Shown: positions 44,324-54,776, counted from the stretch's first letter. The stretch: 59,840 bases of DNA from an uncultured Alphaproteobacteria bacterium (GCA_902825865.1 CADECX010000003.1:15514-75353), one strand, 5' to 3'. Notes: a model not told the origin generated them from the sequence alone. Made by a program: numbers and translations.

Positions 44324-45348
44324 AGTTGGCAGTTGTCCTGTTCAATCTGGGAGGCCCGGATTCACCGGAAGCCGTCCGGCCTTTTCTGCGCAACCTGTTT
44401 TCCGATGCCGCGATCATTTCCCTGCCCGCGCCCCTGCGCTTGCCCTTGGCCTGGCTGATTGCCCGGCGCCGCGCCCCGGTGGCGCGCAAGATTTATGACC
44501 ATATCGGCGGGCGATCCCCAATCTTCGAGGAAACCCGTCGTCAGGCCAATGAACTGCAAGACGCCTTATCGGTCGATGGGGTGGAGGCCAAGGCCTTTGT
44601 AGCCATGCGCTACTGGCATCCCTTCAGCGATGGCGCGGCGCGGGCGGTGAAAGCCTTTGCGCCGGATCAGATCGTGTTGCTGCCGCTCTATCCGCAATAT
44701 TCCACCACCACCACCGCCTCTTCCCTGAAGGACTGGGCGCGGACGGCGAAAAAAGCGGGGCTGAAAGCTCCGACCTCCCGGGTCTGCTGCTATCCCACCG
44801 AGCCAGGCTTTATCGCCGGCGCGGCGGCAAAAATCGCCGAGGCAGCCGGCGATCTGAAGCCGGGAACGGCCTATCGGCTGCTTTTATCGGCCCATGGACT
44901 TCCCAAGCGCACCATCGCCAAGGGCGACCCCTATCAGCGGCAGGTGGAGCAAAGCGCTGCCGCCGTCGTTAAAGCGCTGAACCGGCCCGAACTGGAGCCG
45001 ATTGTCTGTTACCAAAGCCGGGTCGGCCCGCTGGAATGGATCGGCCCGGCCACCGATAGCGAAATCACCCGCGCCGGCAAGGACGGCAAAGGCGTGATTA
45101 TCGCCCCCATCGCCTTTGTCAGCGAACATTCCGAGACCCTGGTGGAGCTGGATATCGAATACCGCAAGCTGGCGGCCGAGGCGGGGGTGCCGGATTACCG
45201 CCGCGCCGCCACGGTTGGGATACAGAGCGATTTCATCAACGGACTGGCACAGCTTGTGCGCCGCGCCTTGGACGGCAAGACTGTCACCAGCGGAGAGGGG
45301 CGGATTTGCCCGGCCGGACAAAAATGCTGCGGGTTTAGCGAGGGCTGA
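44320..45348 (+). CDS. hemH: Ferrochelatase
   Basis: A 342-residue enzyme inserting iron into protoporphyrin IX. Marks: VVLFNLGGPDSPEAVRPFL, LLPLYPQYSTTTTAS, LLLSAHGLPKRTI with the metal-site His, and PIAFVSEHSETLVELDIEY. The C-terminus (GRICPAGQKCCGFSEG) and a CC pair near residue 150 could ligate the [2Fe-2S] cluster known in some alphaproteobacterial ferrochelatases; that is inference. The stop shares one base with the hemJ ATG. Confidence 0.96.
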   Translation: MKLAVVLFNLGGPDSPEAVRPFLRNLFSDAAIISLPAPLRLPLAWLIARRRAPVARKIYDHIGGRSPIFEETRRQANELQDALSVDGVEAKAFVAMRYWHPFSDGAARAVKAFAPDQIVLLPLYPQYSTTTTASSLKDWARTAKKAGLKAPTSRVCCYPTEPGFIAGAAAKIAEAAGDLKPGTAYRLLLSAHGLPKRTIAKGDPYQRQVEQSAAAVVKALNRPELEPIVCYQSRVGPLEWIGPATDSEITRAGKDGKGVIIAPIAFVSEHSETLVELDIEYRKLAAEAGVPDYRRAATVGIQSDFINGLAQLVRRALDGKTVTSGEGRICPAGQKCCGFSEG

Positions 45349-45815
45349 TGGACGCGCTGCGCAATGAGCTCTCCAATTACACGTCCTGGTTCCTGGCTTT
45401 TCATATCATCGCGGTGATCGCCTGGATGGCGGGCATGCTCTATTTGCCGCGCCTGTTCGTCTATCACACCGAAGCCGCGCCGGGGTCGGAATCCAGCGAG
45501 CGTTTCAAGGTCATGGAACGCCGTCTGCTCAAGGCGATCATAAACCCGTCGATGATCGCGGTGTGGATTTTGGGGCTGCTGCTGGCCTGGCTGACCAGCG
45601 CGTATATGGACACCTGGTTTCAGATCAAATTTGTCCTGGTGCTCATCCTGAGCGCCATGCACGGTCTGTTCGTGAGTTGCTGGCGCGCCTTCGCGGAAGA
45701 CCGCAACACCCGTTCGGCGCGCTTCTACCGCATCGTCAATGAGGTCCCGGCGCTGCTGATGGTGCTGATCGTGATCTTGGTTAAGGTCAAGCCGTTCGGG
45801 GGCTTGCTCAAATAG
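45348..45815 (+). CDS. hemJ: Protoporphyrinogen oxidase HemJ
   Basis: A 155-residue membrane protein with four hydrophobic helices. SWFLAFHIIAVIAWMAGMLY carries the conserved His in TM1, followed by LPRLFVYH. HemJ oxidises protoporphyrinogen IX in bacteria that lack HemY/HemG. With hemE and hemH it forms a three-gene haem operon whose stops and starts overlap. Confidence 0.95.
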   Translation: MDALRNELSNYTSWFLAFHIIAVIAWMAGMLYLPRLFVYHTEAAPGSESSERFKVMERRLLKAIINPSMIAVWILGLLLAWLTSAYMDTWFQIKFVLVLILSAMHGLFVSCWRAFAEDRNTRSARFYRIVNEVPALLMVLIVILVKVKPFGGLLK

Positions 45816-46062
45816 ACCGGCAGATGAACTGCGTGAAACATTAATTGCGTTGCCCCGGGATAGGGGAAAATACGGGGATATTTGCAAGCCTCACAAATCA
45901 GGCTATAAACGTCCCGTCTGATTGACCCGCGCGGGCCCCAAGTTGAGGGGGCGCGAACCGCAAAACCGGTAACGGGTCGGAACCAACCTCTTCGATGATC
46001 GCGTCCGGGCGCAACGCCTTTCGTTCATCGAGACCATCCCCCCTTTCGTTTAGGTGCCTCCC

Positions 46063-47346
46063 ATGACCGTCCAAGATGGCTTGCAAGCGATGAAGCTGCA
46101 GGACCTTAAGAACAAAAAACCCGCAGACTTGCTGGCTTTTGCCGAGGAGCTCGAGATCGAGAACGCATCCTCCATGCGCAAGCAGGACATGCTGTTCGCC
46201 ATCCTCAAGGAACTTGCCGAGCGCGAGGTCGAGATCACCGGCACCGGGGTGGTGGAAATCCTGCAGGACGGCTTCGGCTTCCTGCGCTCCCCGGAATCCA
46301 ACTACCTGCCCGGTCCCGACGATATTTATGTTTCCCCGTCCCAGATCCGCCGCTTCGGCCTTCGCACCGGCGACACCGCCGAAGGCCCGATCCGCGCCCC
46401 CAAGGAAGGCGAGCGCTATTTCGCCCTGCTGAAGGTCACGACCATCAATTTCGAGGACCCCGAGCAGATCAAGCACAAGGTCCATTTCGACAATCTGACG
46501 CCGCTGTACCCCACGCGCTGGCTGAAGATGGAACTGGACGATCCCACCATCAAGGACAAGACCGGCCGGGTGATCGACATTGTGGCGCCGCAAGGCATGG
46601 GCCAGCGCGCCTTGATCACCGCGCCGCCGCGCACCGGCAAGACCGTGATCCTGCAGAATATCGCCAAGGCGATTGCCGCCAATCACCCCGAGGCTTTCCT
46701 GATCGTGCTTCTGATCGACGAACGCCCGGAAGAAGTCACCGACATGCAGCGCACCGTGAAGGGCGAGGTGATTTCCTCGACCTTCGACGAACCGGCGACG
46801 CGTCACGTCCAGGTGGCGGAAATGGTGATCGAAAAGGCCAAGCGCCTGGTCGAGCATAAGCGCGATGTGATCATCCTGCTGGACTCCATCACCCGGTTGG
46901 GCCGCGCCTACAACACCGTGGTTCCGTCATCGGGCAAGGTGCTGACCGGCGGCGTGGACGCCAATGCCTTGCAGCGTCCCAAGCGCTTCTTCGGCGCGGC
47001 GCGCAATATCGAGGAAGGCGGTTCGCTGACCATCATCGCCACCGCCCTGATCGATACCGGCTCGCGCATGGACGAAGTGATTTTCGAAGAGTTCAAGGGC
47101 ACCGGCAACAGCGAAATCATCCTGGACCGCAAGGTCGCCGACAAGCGCGTCTTCCCTGCCATCGACATTATGCGCTCGGGCACCCGCAAGGACGAGCTGC
47201 TGGTCGAAAAGGGTACGTTGGCCAAGACCTATGTCCTGCGCCGCATCCTCTCGCCCATGGGCACGGTGGACGCCATCGAATTCCTGCTCGACAAGCTGCG
47301 CTCGGCCAAGAACAACGCCGACTTCTTCGAAAGCATGAACACGTAA
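46063..47346 (+). CDS. rho: Transcription termination factor Rho
   Basis: A 427-residue hexameric RNA helicase. The N-terminal helical domain has [20 protein letters not shown], the cold-shock RNA-binding fold has [13 protein letters not shown], Walker A is [13 protein letters not shown], Walker [17 protein letters not shown], and the Q-loop region is [13 protein letters not shown]. The ATG at 46063 is taken; GTG at 46054 or ATG at 46090 are also possible. The 247-bp leader (45816-46062) has no gene; Rho usually autoregulates in its leader. Confidence 0.96.
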   Translation: MTVQDGLQAMKLQDLKNKKPADLLAFAEELEIENASSMRKQDMLFAILKELAEREVEITGTGVVEILQDGFGFLRSPESNYLPGPDDIYVSPSQIRRFGLRTGDTAEGPIRAPKEGERYFALLKVTTINFEDPEQIKHKVHFDNLTPLYPTRWLKMELDDPTIKDKTGRVIDIVAPQGMGQRALITAPPRTGKTVILQNIAKAIAANHPEAFLIVLLIDERPEEVTDMQRTVKGEVISSTFDEPATRHVQVAEMVIEKAKRLVEHKRDVIILLDSITRLGRAYNTVVPSSGKVLTGGVDANALQRPKRFFGAARNIEEGGSLTIIATALIDTGSRMDEVIFEEFKGTGNSEIILDRKVADKRVFPAIDIMRSGTRKDELLVEKGTLAKTYVLRRILSPMGTVDAIEFLLDKLRSAKNNADFFESMNT

Positions 47347-47369
47347 GAGTTGCCGCAACGGCAAAGCAG

Positions 47370-47401
47370 AAAGGCCGGACGCGAGTCCGGCCTTTTCTTT
47401 T
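47370..47401. terminator. Intrinsic terminator after rho
   Basis: AAAGGCCGGAC pairs with GTCCGGCCTTT around GCGA, followed by a T-rich tail (TTTTCTTTT). It overlaps the last codons of the convergent oxidoreductase gene and could serve both strands. Confidence 0.9.
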
Positions 47402-48374
47402 ACGGGATAAGGATTGTCGCGCCAGTCGTCTGCCTGCCGGTTAGCGCATCATGCGCCTTGGCGGCGTCCTTCAGGGCAAAGCGCTGATTGATGGCGACCT
47501 TGACCGCGCCCGACTGGATCACCGCGAACAGATCGTCGGCGGTTTCCTGAAGTTCCTGCGGCGTACGGGTGTAATGCGCCAGCACGGGCCTCGTGACGAA
47601 CAACGAACCCTTGCCCGCCAGAACCGACGGCGAGAACGGGTCTACCGGACCCGAGGCATTGCCATAGGTCACCATGATGCCGCGCGGCTGCAGGCAATCC
47701 AGGCCCGCCATGAAGGTGTCCTTGCCGATGGAGTCATAGACCACCGGCACGCCTTTGCCGCCGGTCAGCTCGCGCACCTGCTTTTCCCAACCGACATCCT
47801 TGCTGTTCAGGACATGGGCGCAGCCATTGGCCTTGGCCAGCTCGACCTTGTTGGGTGAGGTGGTGGTGCCGATCACGGTGGCGCCCAGATGCTTGGCCCA
47901 TTGGCAGGCGATCTGGCCCACCCCGCCCGCGGCGGCATGAAACACGATGGTCTCGCCCGCCTTCACCGGATGAATCCGGCGCAGCAGATATTGCGAGGTC
48001 ATGCCCTTGAGCAGGATGGCGGCGGCCAGTTCGTCGCTGATCGCGTCCGGCAGATGCACCAGCCGGTCCGCCGGCGCGTTGTTGGCCTGGGCATAGGAGC
48101 CCATCACGCCGCTGCAATAGCCCACCCGCTGGCCGACCTTGAAACGGGTGACGCCCTCGCCGACCGCCGAAACCGTGCCCGCCGCTTCCGAACCCAGGCC
48201 CGAAGGCATGGGCAGCGGATAAAGCCCGGTGCGGTGATAGGTGTCGATGAAGTTCACGCCGATGGCGGTATGGCGGACCTGCACCTGGCCGGGTCCCGGC
48301 GGCGGCAGGTCGTAATCGACATATTGCAGCACATCGCTGCCACCGGGTTTCTCAAAGCGGATGGCCTTGATCAT
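47400..48374 (-). CDS. Quinone oxidoreductase / zeta-crystallin-like MDR protein
   Basis: A 324-residue medium-chain dehydrogenase/reductase without zinc ligands. It starts at ATG 48374 after GAGGTAGGC. Marks: VGVNFIDTYHRTGLYP-like IGVNFIDTYHRTGLY, GSEAAGTVSAVGEGV, and the NADPH motif HAAAGGVGQIACQWAKHLGA. QorA-type enzymes reduce quinones with NADPH. It starts 2 bp after the YyaL-like stop. Confidence 0.9.
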   Translation of the reverse strand: MIKAIRFEKPGGSDVLQYVDYDLPPPGPGQVQVRHTAIGVNFIDTYHRTGLYPLPMPSGLGSEAAGTVSAVGEGVTRFKVGQRVGYCSGVMGSYAQANNAPADRLVHLPDAISDELAAAILLKGMTSQYLLRRIHPVKAGETIVFHAAAGGVGQIACQWAKHLGATVIGTTTSPNKVELAKANGCAHVLNSKDVGWEKQVRELTGGKGVPVVYDSIGKDTFMAGLDCLQPRGIMVTYGNASGPVDPFSPSVLAGKGSLFVTRPVLAHYTRTPQELQETADDLFAVIQSGAVKVAINQRFALKDAAKAHDALTGRQTTGATILIP

Positions 48375-48376
48375 GC

Positions 48377-50437
48377 CTACCTCGGTTGTTGCATCTGTTG
48401 TGCCTGCTGCGCCTGTTGCTGCAGCTGGGTGCGCAACTGCACCGGCAAGGTCAGCGCCCAAGCCAGATCATTGGCGTTGGTGATGCCTTCGCTGCAATTG
48501 CCGGCCTGGACGATATAGGCGGTGGGATGGCCGCCCTGCATGCCGCGTCCAGTGGCGGGGTGGCCCGGCGGCAAAGGCTCGCCCGGCTCCAGCTGCACCA
48601 CCATGCCGCTGGGCACGGTCTTGCCCCAATAGGCCCGCATCAATTCCTGGGTCTTGGCATGGCCCTTATGGCCGATCACCAAAATCTCCAGACTGTTGAG
48701 CAGATATTCCAGGCCCGCCAGATAGGTGCCCGCGCCGTTGAGCATGCGGTTGGCTTCATTGCCGAAGGTGTTCGCAAGGGTGGAAGCGCGGCCCATATAT
48801 TCGGTATTGCCGGTGAGCAGCGCCAGCTTGGTCAACACGAACAGCATGGTGCCGTTCACGCTGGGGGCCGGATTGTCGAACACCATGCGCGGGCGCACGA
48901 ACAGCGGCTCGGCATCGTCGGCATAGAAACAATAGCCGTTGATCCGGTTGTCCCAGAAATGCGTGTCCAGCACCTGGGTCCAGGCCTTGGCCTGTTCCAG
49001 GAAGCGCTGATTGCCGGTCACTTCGAAAAGCTGCAAGGCGGCGCGCGACATGTCGGCATAGTCGTCGGCCACGCCGCGCGAGCCCGCGACATGGGAGAGC
49101 GTGTTTGCCTCGCCGCCCAGATTTTTCACGATGCTGTCGAAGGCGGCGATCGCGGCCTGCACCCAATCGGGGCGCTCAAACACAATGCCGGCGCGCGACA
49201 AAGTGGTGATCATCAAGCCATTGCCGTTGGCCATCACGCGATCGTCGCGGAAAGGCCTGGCGCGCTTGTCGCGCACCGCCAGCAGCATCTCGCGCTGCTT
49301 GGCCAGCAGCACTTCGTCGGCTTCGCTGGCCGGGGAGGGGTTGCCCAGCCGGCGCGGCAGGTTGCGGCCCATCACATTGCCGTCGCGGCTGATGCCATAG
49401 ACCTGCTTGAAGCGCGCCGAGAAGGTGCCGGTCAGGCCCGCATCGATCTCCGCTTCGCTCCAGGTATAATATTTGCCGTCTTCGGCCTGGTTGCCCGACG
49501 CGATGGACGAGGCGAAAGCATCGCCTACTTTCATCTCGCGCAGCACGAAATTGACGGTCTCGGTTATCTTCTGACGGCACAGCTCGTTGCGGTTGAGCTG
49601 CCAGACCGAGGTGCAGAAATCTATCAGCAGCGCCTGGTCGTAAAGCATCTTCTCGAAGGAAGGCTCGGCCCAACGCTCATCCATGGCGTGGCGGAAGAAG
49701 CCGCCGCCGATATGGTCATAGGCGCCGCCGAACAGGATGGCATCCAGAGTGACGAAGATGAGCTGGCTGAATTGCGGCGTGCCGGTGCGCAAATAAGCGC
49801 GCCACAACAGGTCCAGCAAAAGCGCATTGGGGAATTTCTGCTGGCCTTGCACGCCGCCGAAGAAAATATCGTAGCGCTGGGCGATGCGCAGAGCCGACAG
49901 ATCCAGGTTCATCTCTTCCTGGGGCACGCTCATGTCGCGGTTGTAGAGATTTTCCACCGCCTGGCGGACCTGCAGGCCGACACTTTCGGCGCGGGTGCGT
50001 TCGTTCTTCCACAGCGCGGCATTGTCGGAGACCAGGCGGCGGAAGCTCGGCTGTTCCGGCGTATCCTGCTGGGATAGATAGCCGGTGACCCAAAAGGGCG
50101 CGCCGTCGGGGGTGAGAAAGATATTCAGCGGCCAGCCGCCGGGATGACCCATCAGGCCCGCGGCGCCCTGATAGAGCATGTCCAGGTCGGGACGTTCGTC
50201 CCGGTCAGCCAGGATCGGGATGTAATTGTCGTTGATCAGGGCGGCGATCTCGGTGTCGCTGAACGCTTCCTGGTTCAGCACATGGCACCAGTGGCAACCG
50301 ATATAGCCCAGGCTGAGCAGGATGGGCTTGTCCTGGGCCTTGGCTTCCGCCAGCGCTTCAGGTCCCCACAGCCGCCAGCGGATGGGATTGTCCTTGTGGG
50401 AAAGCAGATAGGGGCAGGTCGCGTCGCTCAGGCTCAT
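48377..50437 (-). CDS. Thioredoxin-domain protein, YyaL/DUF255 family
   Basis: A 686-residue protein. The N-terminal thioredoxin-like domain has GYIGCHWCHVLNQEAF with the CxxC-type pair (C-H-W-C), and ILADRDERPDLDMLYQ. The remainder is an alpha/alpha barrel (six-hairpin) region with WSEAEID and ANGNGLMI motifs typical of the family, which includes human SSP411/SPATA20. Function unknown. The C-terminus is glutamine-rich. No signal peptide is evident. Confidence 0.9.
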   Translation of the reverse strand: MSLSDATCPYLLSHKDNPIRWRLWGPEALAEAKAQDKPILLSLGYIGCHWCHVLNQEAFSDTEIAALINDNYIPILADRDERPDLDMLYQGAAGLMGHPGGWPLNIFLTPDGAPFWVTGYLSQQDTPEQPSFRRLVSDNAALWKNERTRAESVGLQVRQAVENLYNRDMSVPQEEMNLDLSALRIAQRYDIFFGGVQGQQKFPNALLLDLLWRAYLRTGTPQFSQLIFVTLDAILFGGAYDHIGGGFFRHAMDERWAEPSFEKMLYDQALLIDFCTSVWQLNRNELCRQKITETVNFVLREMKVGDAFASSIASGNQAEDGKYYTWSEAEIDAGLTGTFSARFKQVYGISRDGNVMGRNLPRRLGNPSPASEADEVLLAKQREMLLAVRDKRARPFRDDRVMANGNGLMITTLSRAGIVFERPDWVQAAIAAFDSIVKNLGGEANTLSHVAGSRGVADDYADMSRAALQLFEVTGNQRFLEQAKAWTQVLDTHFWDNRINGYCFYADDAEPLFVRPRMVFDNPAPSVNGTMLFVLTKLALLTGNTEYMGRASTLANTFGNEANRMLNGAGTYLAGLEYLLNSLEILVIGHKGHAKTQELMRAYWGKTVPSGMVVQLEPGEPLPPGHPATGRGMQGGHPTAYIVQAGNCSEGITNANDLAWALTLPVQLRTQLQQQAQQAQQMQQPR

Positions 50438-50558
50438 TGGTCCATTCCATGGGGTGCACGGAAGGAAGCTTCCCGCCGGCCCGCTTCTGTGATGTTTTTG
50501 GGGCGGGGTTACTTACATCGAAACGAAGGCCCCCGAAACCCCTGACAAAGGTGCCGCC

Positions 50559-50810
50559 ATGAAGGTGAATATCGAGATGGACATGACCCCGGAAGAAGCC
50601 CGCGCCTTCATGGGGTTGCCGGATGTCGCGCCCATACAAAAGAAGATGCTGGAAGACATGCAGGCCCGGATGAAACAGGCCTTCGACGCCAACGACCCGG
50701 AAGGGATGATGCGGGCCTGGATGCCGCTCGGCGGGCCCGAAGCCTTTCAGAAATTCCAGAAGGCGATGTGGGACAGCGCCACCGCCATGGTCAAAAAGGA
50801 CGGCCGATAG
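50559..50810 (+). CDS. DUF6489-like small protein
   Basis: An 83-residue protein: MKVNIEMDMTPEEARAFMGL, then PDVAPIQKKMLEDMQARM, mostly helical and charged. It resembles DUF6489 proteins of alphaproteobacteria, of unknown function. It is immediately upstream of mnmE (2 bp), so probably co-transcribed. Confidence 0.7.
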   Translation: MKVNIEMDMTPEEARAFMGLPDVAPIQKKMLEDMQARMKQAFDANDPEGMMRAWMPLGGPEAFQKFQKAMWDSATAMVKKDGR

Positions 50811-50812
50811 CT

Positions 50813-52114
50813 TTGCCGTCTCCCAGTATTTTCGCCCTCGCAAGCCATCCCGGCCGCGCCGGTGTGGCGGTGGTGCGGGTCTCCGGGCTGCTTGCGGGCG
50901 GCTGCGTGCAAGCCCTGGCCGGGCCCCTGCCCCCGCCCCGCCAGGCGGCGCTGCGGCGGCTGGCACATGAAGGGGCGGAAATCGACCAGGCTTTGCTGCT
51001 GTGGTTTCCCGCCCCCCACAGTTTCACCGGCGAGGATGTCGCCGAATTCCACATTCATGGCGGCCGCGCCATTCGCGAGGCGCTGTTCTCCGCTTTGTCC
51101 GCGCTGGGCTTGCGTCCCGCCGAGCCGGGCGAGTTCAGCCGCCGCGCGGTGGAAAATGGCAAGCTGGACCTCACCCGGGCCGAAGCGGTGGCGGACCTGG
51201 TCGATGCCGAAACCCCGGCCCAGCTGCGCCAGGCCTTGCGCCAGCATGACGGGGCGCTGGCCGATCTCTACGAGGGCTGGCGCACTATTTTGATCGCTGC
51301 ACTGGGGCGGGCCGAAGCGGCCATAGATTTTTCCGATGATGGTGTGGGTGAAGCGGAGTTTTCCGGCGCCAGGACCGCAGCACTTGAGATTATTCAGCAA
51401 ATACAACAGCATATGGAAGATGCCGGACGGGGAGAAAGCCTGCGTGAGGGTTTGCGCCTGACCATTTTGGGTCCACCCAATGCGGGCAAGTCGTCCCTGA
51501 TCAATGCTCTGGCGCGGCGCGACATCGCCATTGTCTCCGGCATCCCCGGCACCACCCGCGATGTGGTGGAGGCACGCCTCGATATCGGCGGCTATCTGCT
51601 GCAGGTCGCCGACACGGCGGGTGTGCGCCAGACCGACGAGCCGATTGAGGCGGAAGGCGTGCGCCGGGCGCTGTCCCATGCCGCGGGCGGCATGACCCTT
51701 TTGCTGCTGGATGGGAGCGCAGCAAATCCACGCCAGGGGCTGCCCGCCGATCTGCCCGAACCCGATCTAACCATCTGGAACAAAGCCGATCTTGGCTTTG
51801 AGCGCGAGGGACTTTGCATCTCGCTCAAGACCGGTGAGGGCGTTTCCGAGCTGGTGAAAATGCTGCAGCAAAAGGTACAGCATAAATTGGAGAGCAAGGA
51901 CGGTGCGCCGCCGCTGACCCGGCCGCGCCATCGCCATGCTTTGCGCGAAGCGGTGGGTCATCTGCAGCATGGTCTCACCGCGCCCGCGTCTCATCCCGAG
52001 TTGCTGGCGGAAGATCTGCGGCTGGCCATGCGCGCCATCGGGCGGATCACCGGCCGGGTGGATGTGGAAGAGCTGCTGGATTTTGTTTTCCGGGATTTTT
52101 GCATAGGAAAGTGA
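50813..52114 (+). CDS. mnmE: tRNA modification GTPase MnmE
   Basis: A 433-residue GTPase that, with MnmG, makes the 5-carboxymethylaminomethyl group on wobble uridine 34. IFALASHPGRAGVAVVRVSG at the N-terminus binds folate; G1 is GPPNAGKSSLINAL, G2/G3 GIPGTTRDVVE and DTAGVRQT, G4 NKAD, and the C-terminal FCIGK has the catalytic Cys. The TTG at 50813 is the best start; earlier in-frame codons lie inside the upstream gene. Confidence 0.95.
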   Translation: MPSPSIFALASHPGRAGVAVVRVSGLLAGGCVQALAGPLPPPRQAALRRLAHEGAEIDQALLLWFPAPHSFTGEDVAEFHIHGGRAIREALFSALSALGLRPAEPGEFSRRAVENGKLDLTRAEAVADLVDAETPAQLRQALRQHDGALADLYEGWRTILIAALGRAEAAIDFSDDGVGEAEFSGARTAALEIIQQIQQHMEDAGRGESLREGLRLTILGPPNAGKSSLINALARRDIAIVSGIPGTTRDVVEARLDIGGYLLQVADTAGVRQTDEPIEAEGVRRALSHAAGGMTLLLLDGSAANPRQGLPADLPEPDLTIWNKADLGFEREGLCISLKTGEGVSELVKMLQQKVQHKLESKDGAPPLTRPRHRHALREAVGHLQHGLTAPASHPELLAEDLRLAMRAIGRITGRVDVEELLDFVFRDFCIGK

Positions 52115-52177
52115 GCCTTAAGCACGAGCCAATCTTTCCTCTTGTGGATGGATTTGCCCGCGCCTATTGAGCCGCAG

Positions 52178-54106
52178 ATGAAGTCCTATGACGTGATTGT
52201 GATCGGCGGGGGGCATGCCGGCTGTGAAGCGGCGGCGGCTTCGGCGCGCTTTGGCGCCAGGACTTTGCTGCTCACCCACACTTTCGAGACTCTGGGCGAG
52301 ATGTCCTGCAATCCCGCCATCGGCGGCGTGGGCAAGGGCCATCTGGTGCGTGAGATCGATGCCCTGGATGGGCTGATGGGCCGGGTCGCGGATGCCGCTG
52401 GCATTCAGTTTCGCCTGCTCAATCGCCGCAAGGGACCGGCGGTGCGCGGACCGCGGGCGCAAGCCGACCGCGAGCTCTACCGCGCAGCAATGCAATCCAT
52501 GCTGCGCAGCATTTCCAATTTGGAAATTCGTGCCGCCAGCGCCGAAGACCTGATTTTAAAAGACGGAATGATCACCGGGGTGATCACGGCGGACGGCGAT
52601 GAGATTGCTTGCGGCAAGGTCGTTCTCACCACCGGCACCTTTCTCAACGGCCTGATCCATATCGGCGAGACCAAAATTCCCGCCGGGCGGATGAAGATCG
52701 CTGATGGCGTGGAAGCGCCCAGCATTGGCCTATCCAAGACGCTGTATGGCTTCGGACTTCGCATGGGCCGGCTGAAGACCGGCACTCCGCCGCGCCTGGA
52801 CCGTGAGACCATCGATTGGGCAAGCCTGGAAATGCAGCAGGGCGATGACCCGCCCTCTCCCTTTTCTTTCCTGACCACCCAGATCACCACGCCCCAAATC
52901 GCTTGCGGCATCACCCGAACCACCTTGGCGACCCATGCGGTGATCCGCGCCAATCTGCACCGCTCGCCAATGTATTCCGGGCAGATCTCCTCGACCGGAC
53001 CGCGCTATTGCCCCTCCATCGAAGACAAGATCAATCGCTTCGCGGACCGCGAGTCGCATCAAATTTTCCTTGAACCAGAAGGGCTTAGGTCAAATTTGAT
53101 CTATCCCAACGGGATTTCCACCGCCCTGCCCCAGGATGTCCAGCTGGCGCTGTTGGCCACCATTCCCGGTCTGGAAAAAGCCCGGGTTCAGCGCCCCGGC
53201 TATGCCATCGAATATGACTATGTCGATCCCCGCGAACTATCGCCCGCCCTGGAAGTCAAATCCGTGCCCGGCCTTTATCTGGCAGGGCAGATCAATGGCA
53301 CCACGGGGTATGAGGAGGCGGCTGCCCAGGGCCTGATGGCCGGCTGGAATGCCGCCCGCTCTGCCGGGGGCTCCGCGCCGGTCATCCTGGACAGGGCCCA
53401 AGCCTATATCGGGGTGATGGTGGACGACCTGGTGACCAAGGGCGTGTCGGAGCCCTATCGCATGTTCACCAGCCGCGCCGAGTATCGTTTGACCCTGCGC
53501 TCCGACAATGCCGATCAGCGCCTCACCCGGCTTGGTGAGCAGAACGGCATTGTTCAGGGCGAGCGGTCCCAGGCATTTTCCCGCAAGTTGAAAAAGCTGG
53601 CCGTTTCACGTGAAACAATGGCCTCCCTCAGCCTTACCCCCAATGAGGCAGCCAAGCACGGTCTCACGATCCGGCTGGATGGGGTGCGGCGCAACGCCCT
53701 GGAACTGCTCTCCCTGACGGACTTTGATAGTTTGGTACGGATTTGGCCAAATCTAGGTCTATTAAATAGCGATATCGTCGAGCAGCTCGAGATCGACGCC
53801 CAGTATGCCGGGTATCTGGACCGCCAGGACGCCGACATTATCGCCTTCCGGAAGGACGAGGGCCGGGCCCTTCCCGCCAGCCTCGATTACGGCGCCGTGA
53901 TAGGCCTTTCCAATGAAGTCCGCCAGAAGCTGGAGCGTATTCGTCCGGCAACCCTGGGCCAGGCCGCCCGGATCGAGGGGGTCACGGCTGCCGCCCTGAC
54001 CCTGGTGCTGGCCCATGTGAAGGGCGGCCAAAAGGCTCGGAGCGTCGGCGAGGTCCGTAGCGACAGCGTACGGACGAGCGACCAAGAAAAAGCTGCGCGT
54101 GCCTGA
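52178..54106 (+). CDS. mnmG: tRNA uridine 5-carboxymethylaminomethyl modification enzyme MnmG
   Basis: A 642-residue FAD/NADH enzyme partnering MnmE. The N-terminus is [16 protein letters not shown], then [26 protein letters not shown] and [19 protein letters not shown] are family marks. ATG at 52178 is taken; GTG at 52142 is in frame. The codons for AVSRETMA at 53600-53623 contain a parS site. The stop overlaps rsmG by 8 bp. Confidence 0.95.
   Translation: MKSYDVIVIGGGHAGCEAAAASARFGARTLLLTHTFETLGEMSCNPAIGGVGKGHLVREIDALDGLMGRVADAAGIQFRLLNRRKGPAVRGPRAQADRELYRAAMQSMLRSISNLEIRAASAEDLILKDGMITGVITADGDEIACGKVVLTTGTFLNGLIHIGETKIPAGRMKIADGVEAPSIGLSKTLYGFGLRMGRLKTGTPPRLDRETIDWASLEMQQGDDPPSPFSFLTTQITTPQIACGITRTTLATHAVIRANLHRSPMYSGQISSTGPRYCPSIEDKINRFADRESHQIFLEPEGLRSNLIYPNGISTALPQDVQLALLATIPGLEKARVQRPGYAIEYDYVDPRELSPALEVKSVPGLYLAGQINGTTGYEEAAAQGLMAGWNAARSAGGSAPVILDRAQAYIGVMVDDLVTKGVSEPYRMFTSRAEYRLTLRSDNADQRLTRLGEQNGIVQGERSQAFSRKLKKLAVSRETMASLSLTPNEAAKHGLTIRLDGVRRNALELLSLTDFDSLVRIWPNLGLLNSDIVEQLEIDAQYAGYLDRQDADIIAFRKDEGRALPASLDYGAVIGLSNEVRQKLERIRPATLGQAARIEGVTAAALTLVLAHVKGGQKARSVGEVRSDSVRTSDQEKAARA
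53602..53617. promoter_or_regulatory. parS: parS centromere site 1 (ParB-binding)
   Basis: CGTTTCACGTGAAACA matches the consensus TGTTTCACGTGAAACA except at the first base. It lies inside mnmG and about 10.6 kb from the candidate origin. Confidence 0.93.
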
Positions 54107-54776
54107 GCTCGGCCCCGAGGACTTCGCCGCCAAGACCGGTGTTTCACGTGAAACATTGGCCCGGCTGAAGGCCTATGCCGATATCCTGGTGGATTGGAAT
54201 GCCCGGCATAATCTGGTGGCCAAAAGCACCCTGCCCGACCTTTGGTCGCGGCATTTCTGGGACAGCGCACAACTTGCTCCCCTGATCCCGTCTTCCGCCC
54301 GCAGCCTGGCCGACCTGGGTTCCGGAGCCGGGTTCCCAGGCCTGGTTTTGGCCGCCCTGCGGCCGGAGCTCTCCGTCACCCTCCACGAGGCGACCACCAA
54401 GAAATGCGCCTTCCTGCAACTGGCGGCGGAGCGGATGGGTATACCGGTCGCCGTCCAAAACGCCCGGCTGGAAGACCTGTCACCCGGCCGGTTTGACGTG
54501 GTGACGGCCCGCGCCCTGGCCCCCCTGCCCCAGCTTCTGGGATATGCCCAGAAATTCGTTGGCCCGAACAGTGTTTGCCTGTTCCTAAAAGGTCAAAATG
54601 TAGGGGTCGAATTGACGGAAGCCCATAAATATTGGAACATCAAGGCCTCTCAAGTCCCAAGCCAAACCGATCTATCGGCTGCTATAGTGGTTGTGAGAGA
54701 GTTGGGCCCCCGTCATGTCGAACCCCAAAAAACCCCGCATTTTGGTCGTCGCCAACCAAAAGGGCGGCGTCGGTAA
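54099..54776 (+). CDS. rsmG: 16S rRNA (guanine527-N7)-methyltransferase RsmG
   Basis: A 225-residue SAM methyltransferase: [36 protein letters not shown] and [13 protein letters not shown]. Start is GTG at 54099. The 3' end runs 62 bp into parA. The family domain ends at about VVVRELGPR, and the last ~20 residues are basic and unconserved. A parS site lies at codons 15-20. Confidence 0.94.
   Translation: MPELGPEDFAAKTGVSRETLARLKAYADILVDWNARHNLVAKSTLPDLWSRHFWDSAQLAPLIPSSARSLADLGSGAGFPGLVLAALRPELSVTLHEATTKKCAFLQLAAERMGIPVAVQNARLEDLSPGRFDVVTARALAPLPQLLGYAQKFVGPNSVCLFLKGQNVGVELTEAHKYWNIKASQVPSQTDLSAAIVVVRELGPRHVEPQKTPHFGRRQPKGRRR
54140..54155. promoter_or_regulatory. parS: parS centromere site 2 (ParB-binding)
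   Basis: A perfect 16-bp TGTTTCACGTGAAACA inside rsmG, 538 bp from site 1, with parA and parB immediately downstream. Confidence 0.96.

Noticed and set aside
45832..45840. CGTGAAACA, half of a parS site, after hemJ
   Set aside because: The other half matches at only a few positions (11 of 16 overall), too weak for ParB nucleation.
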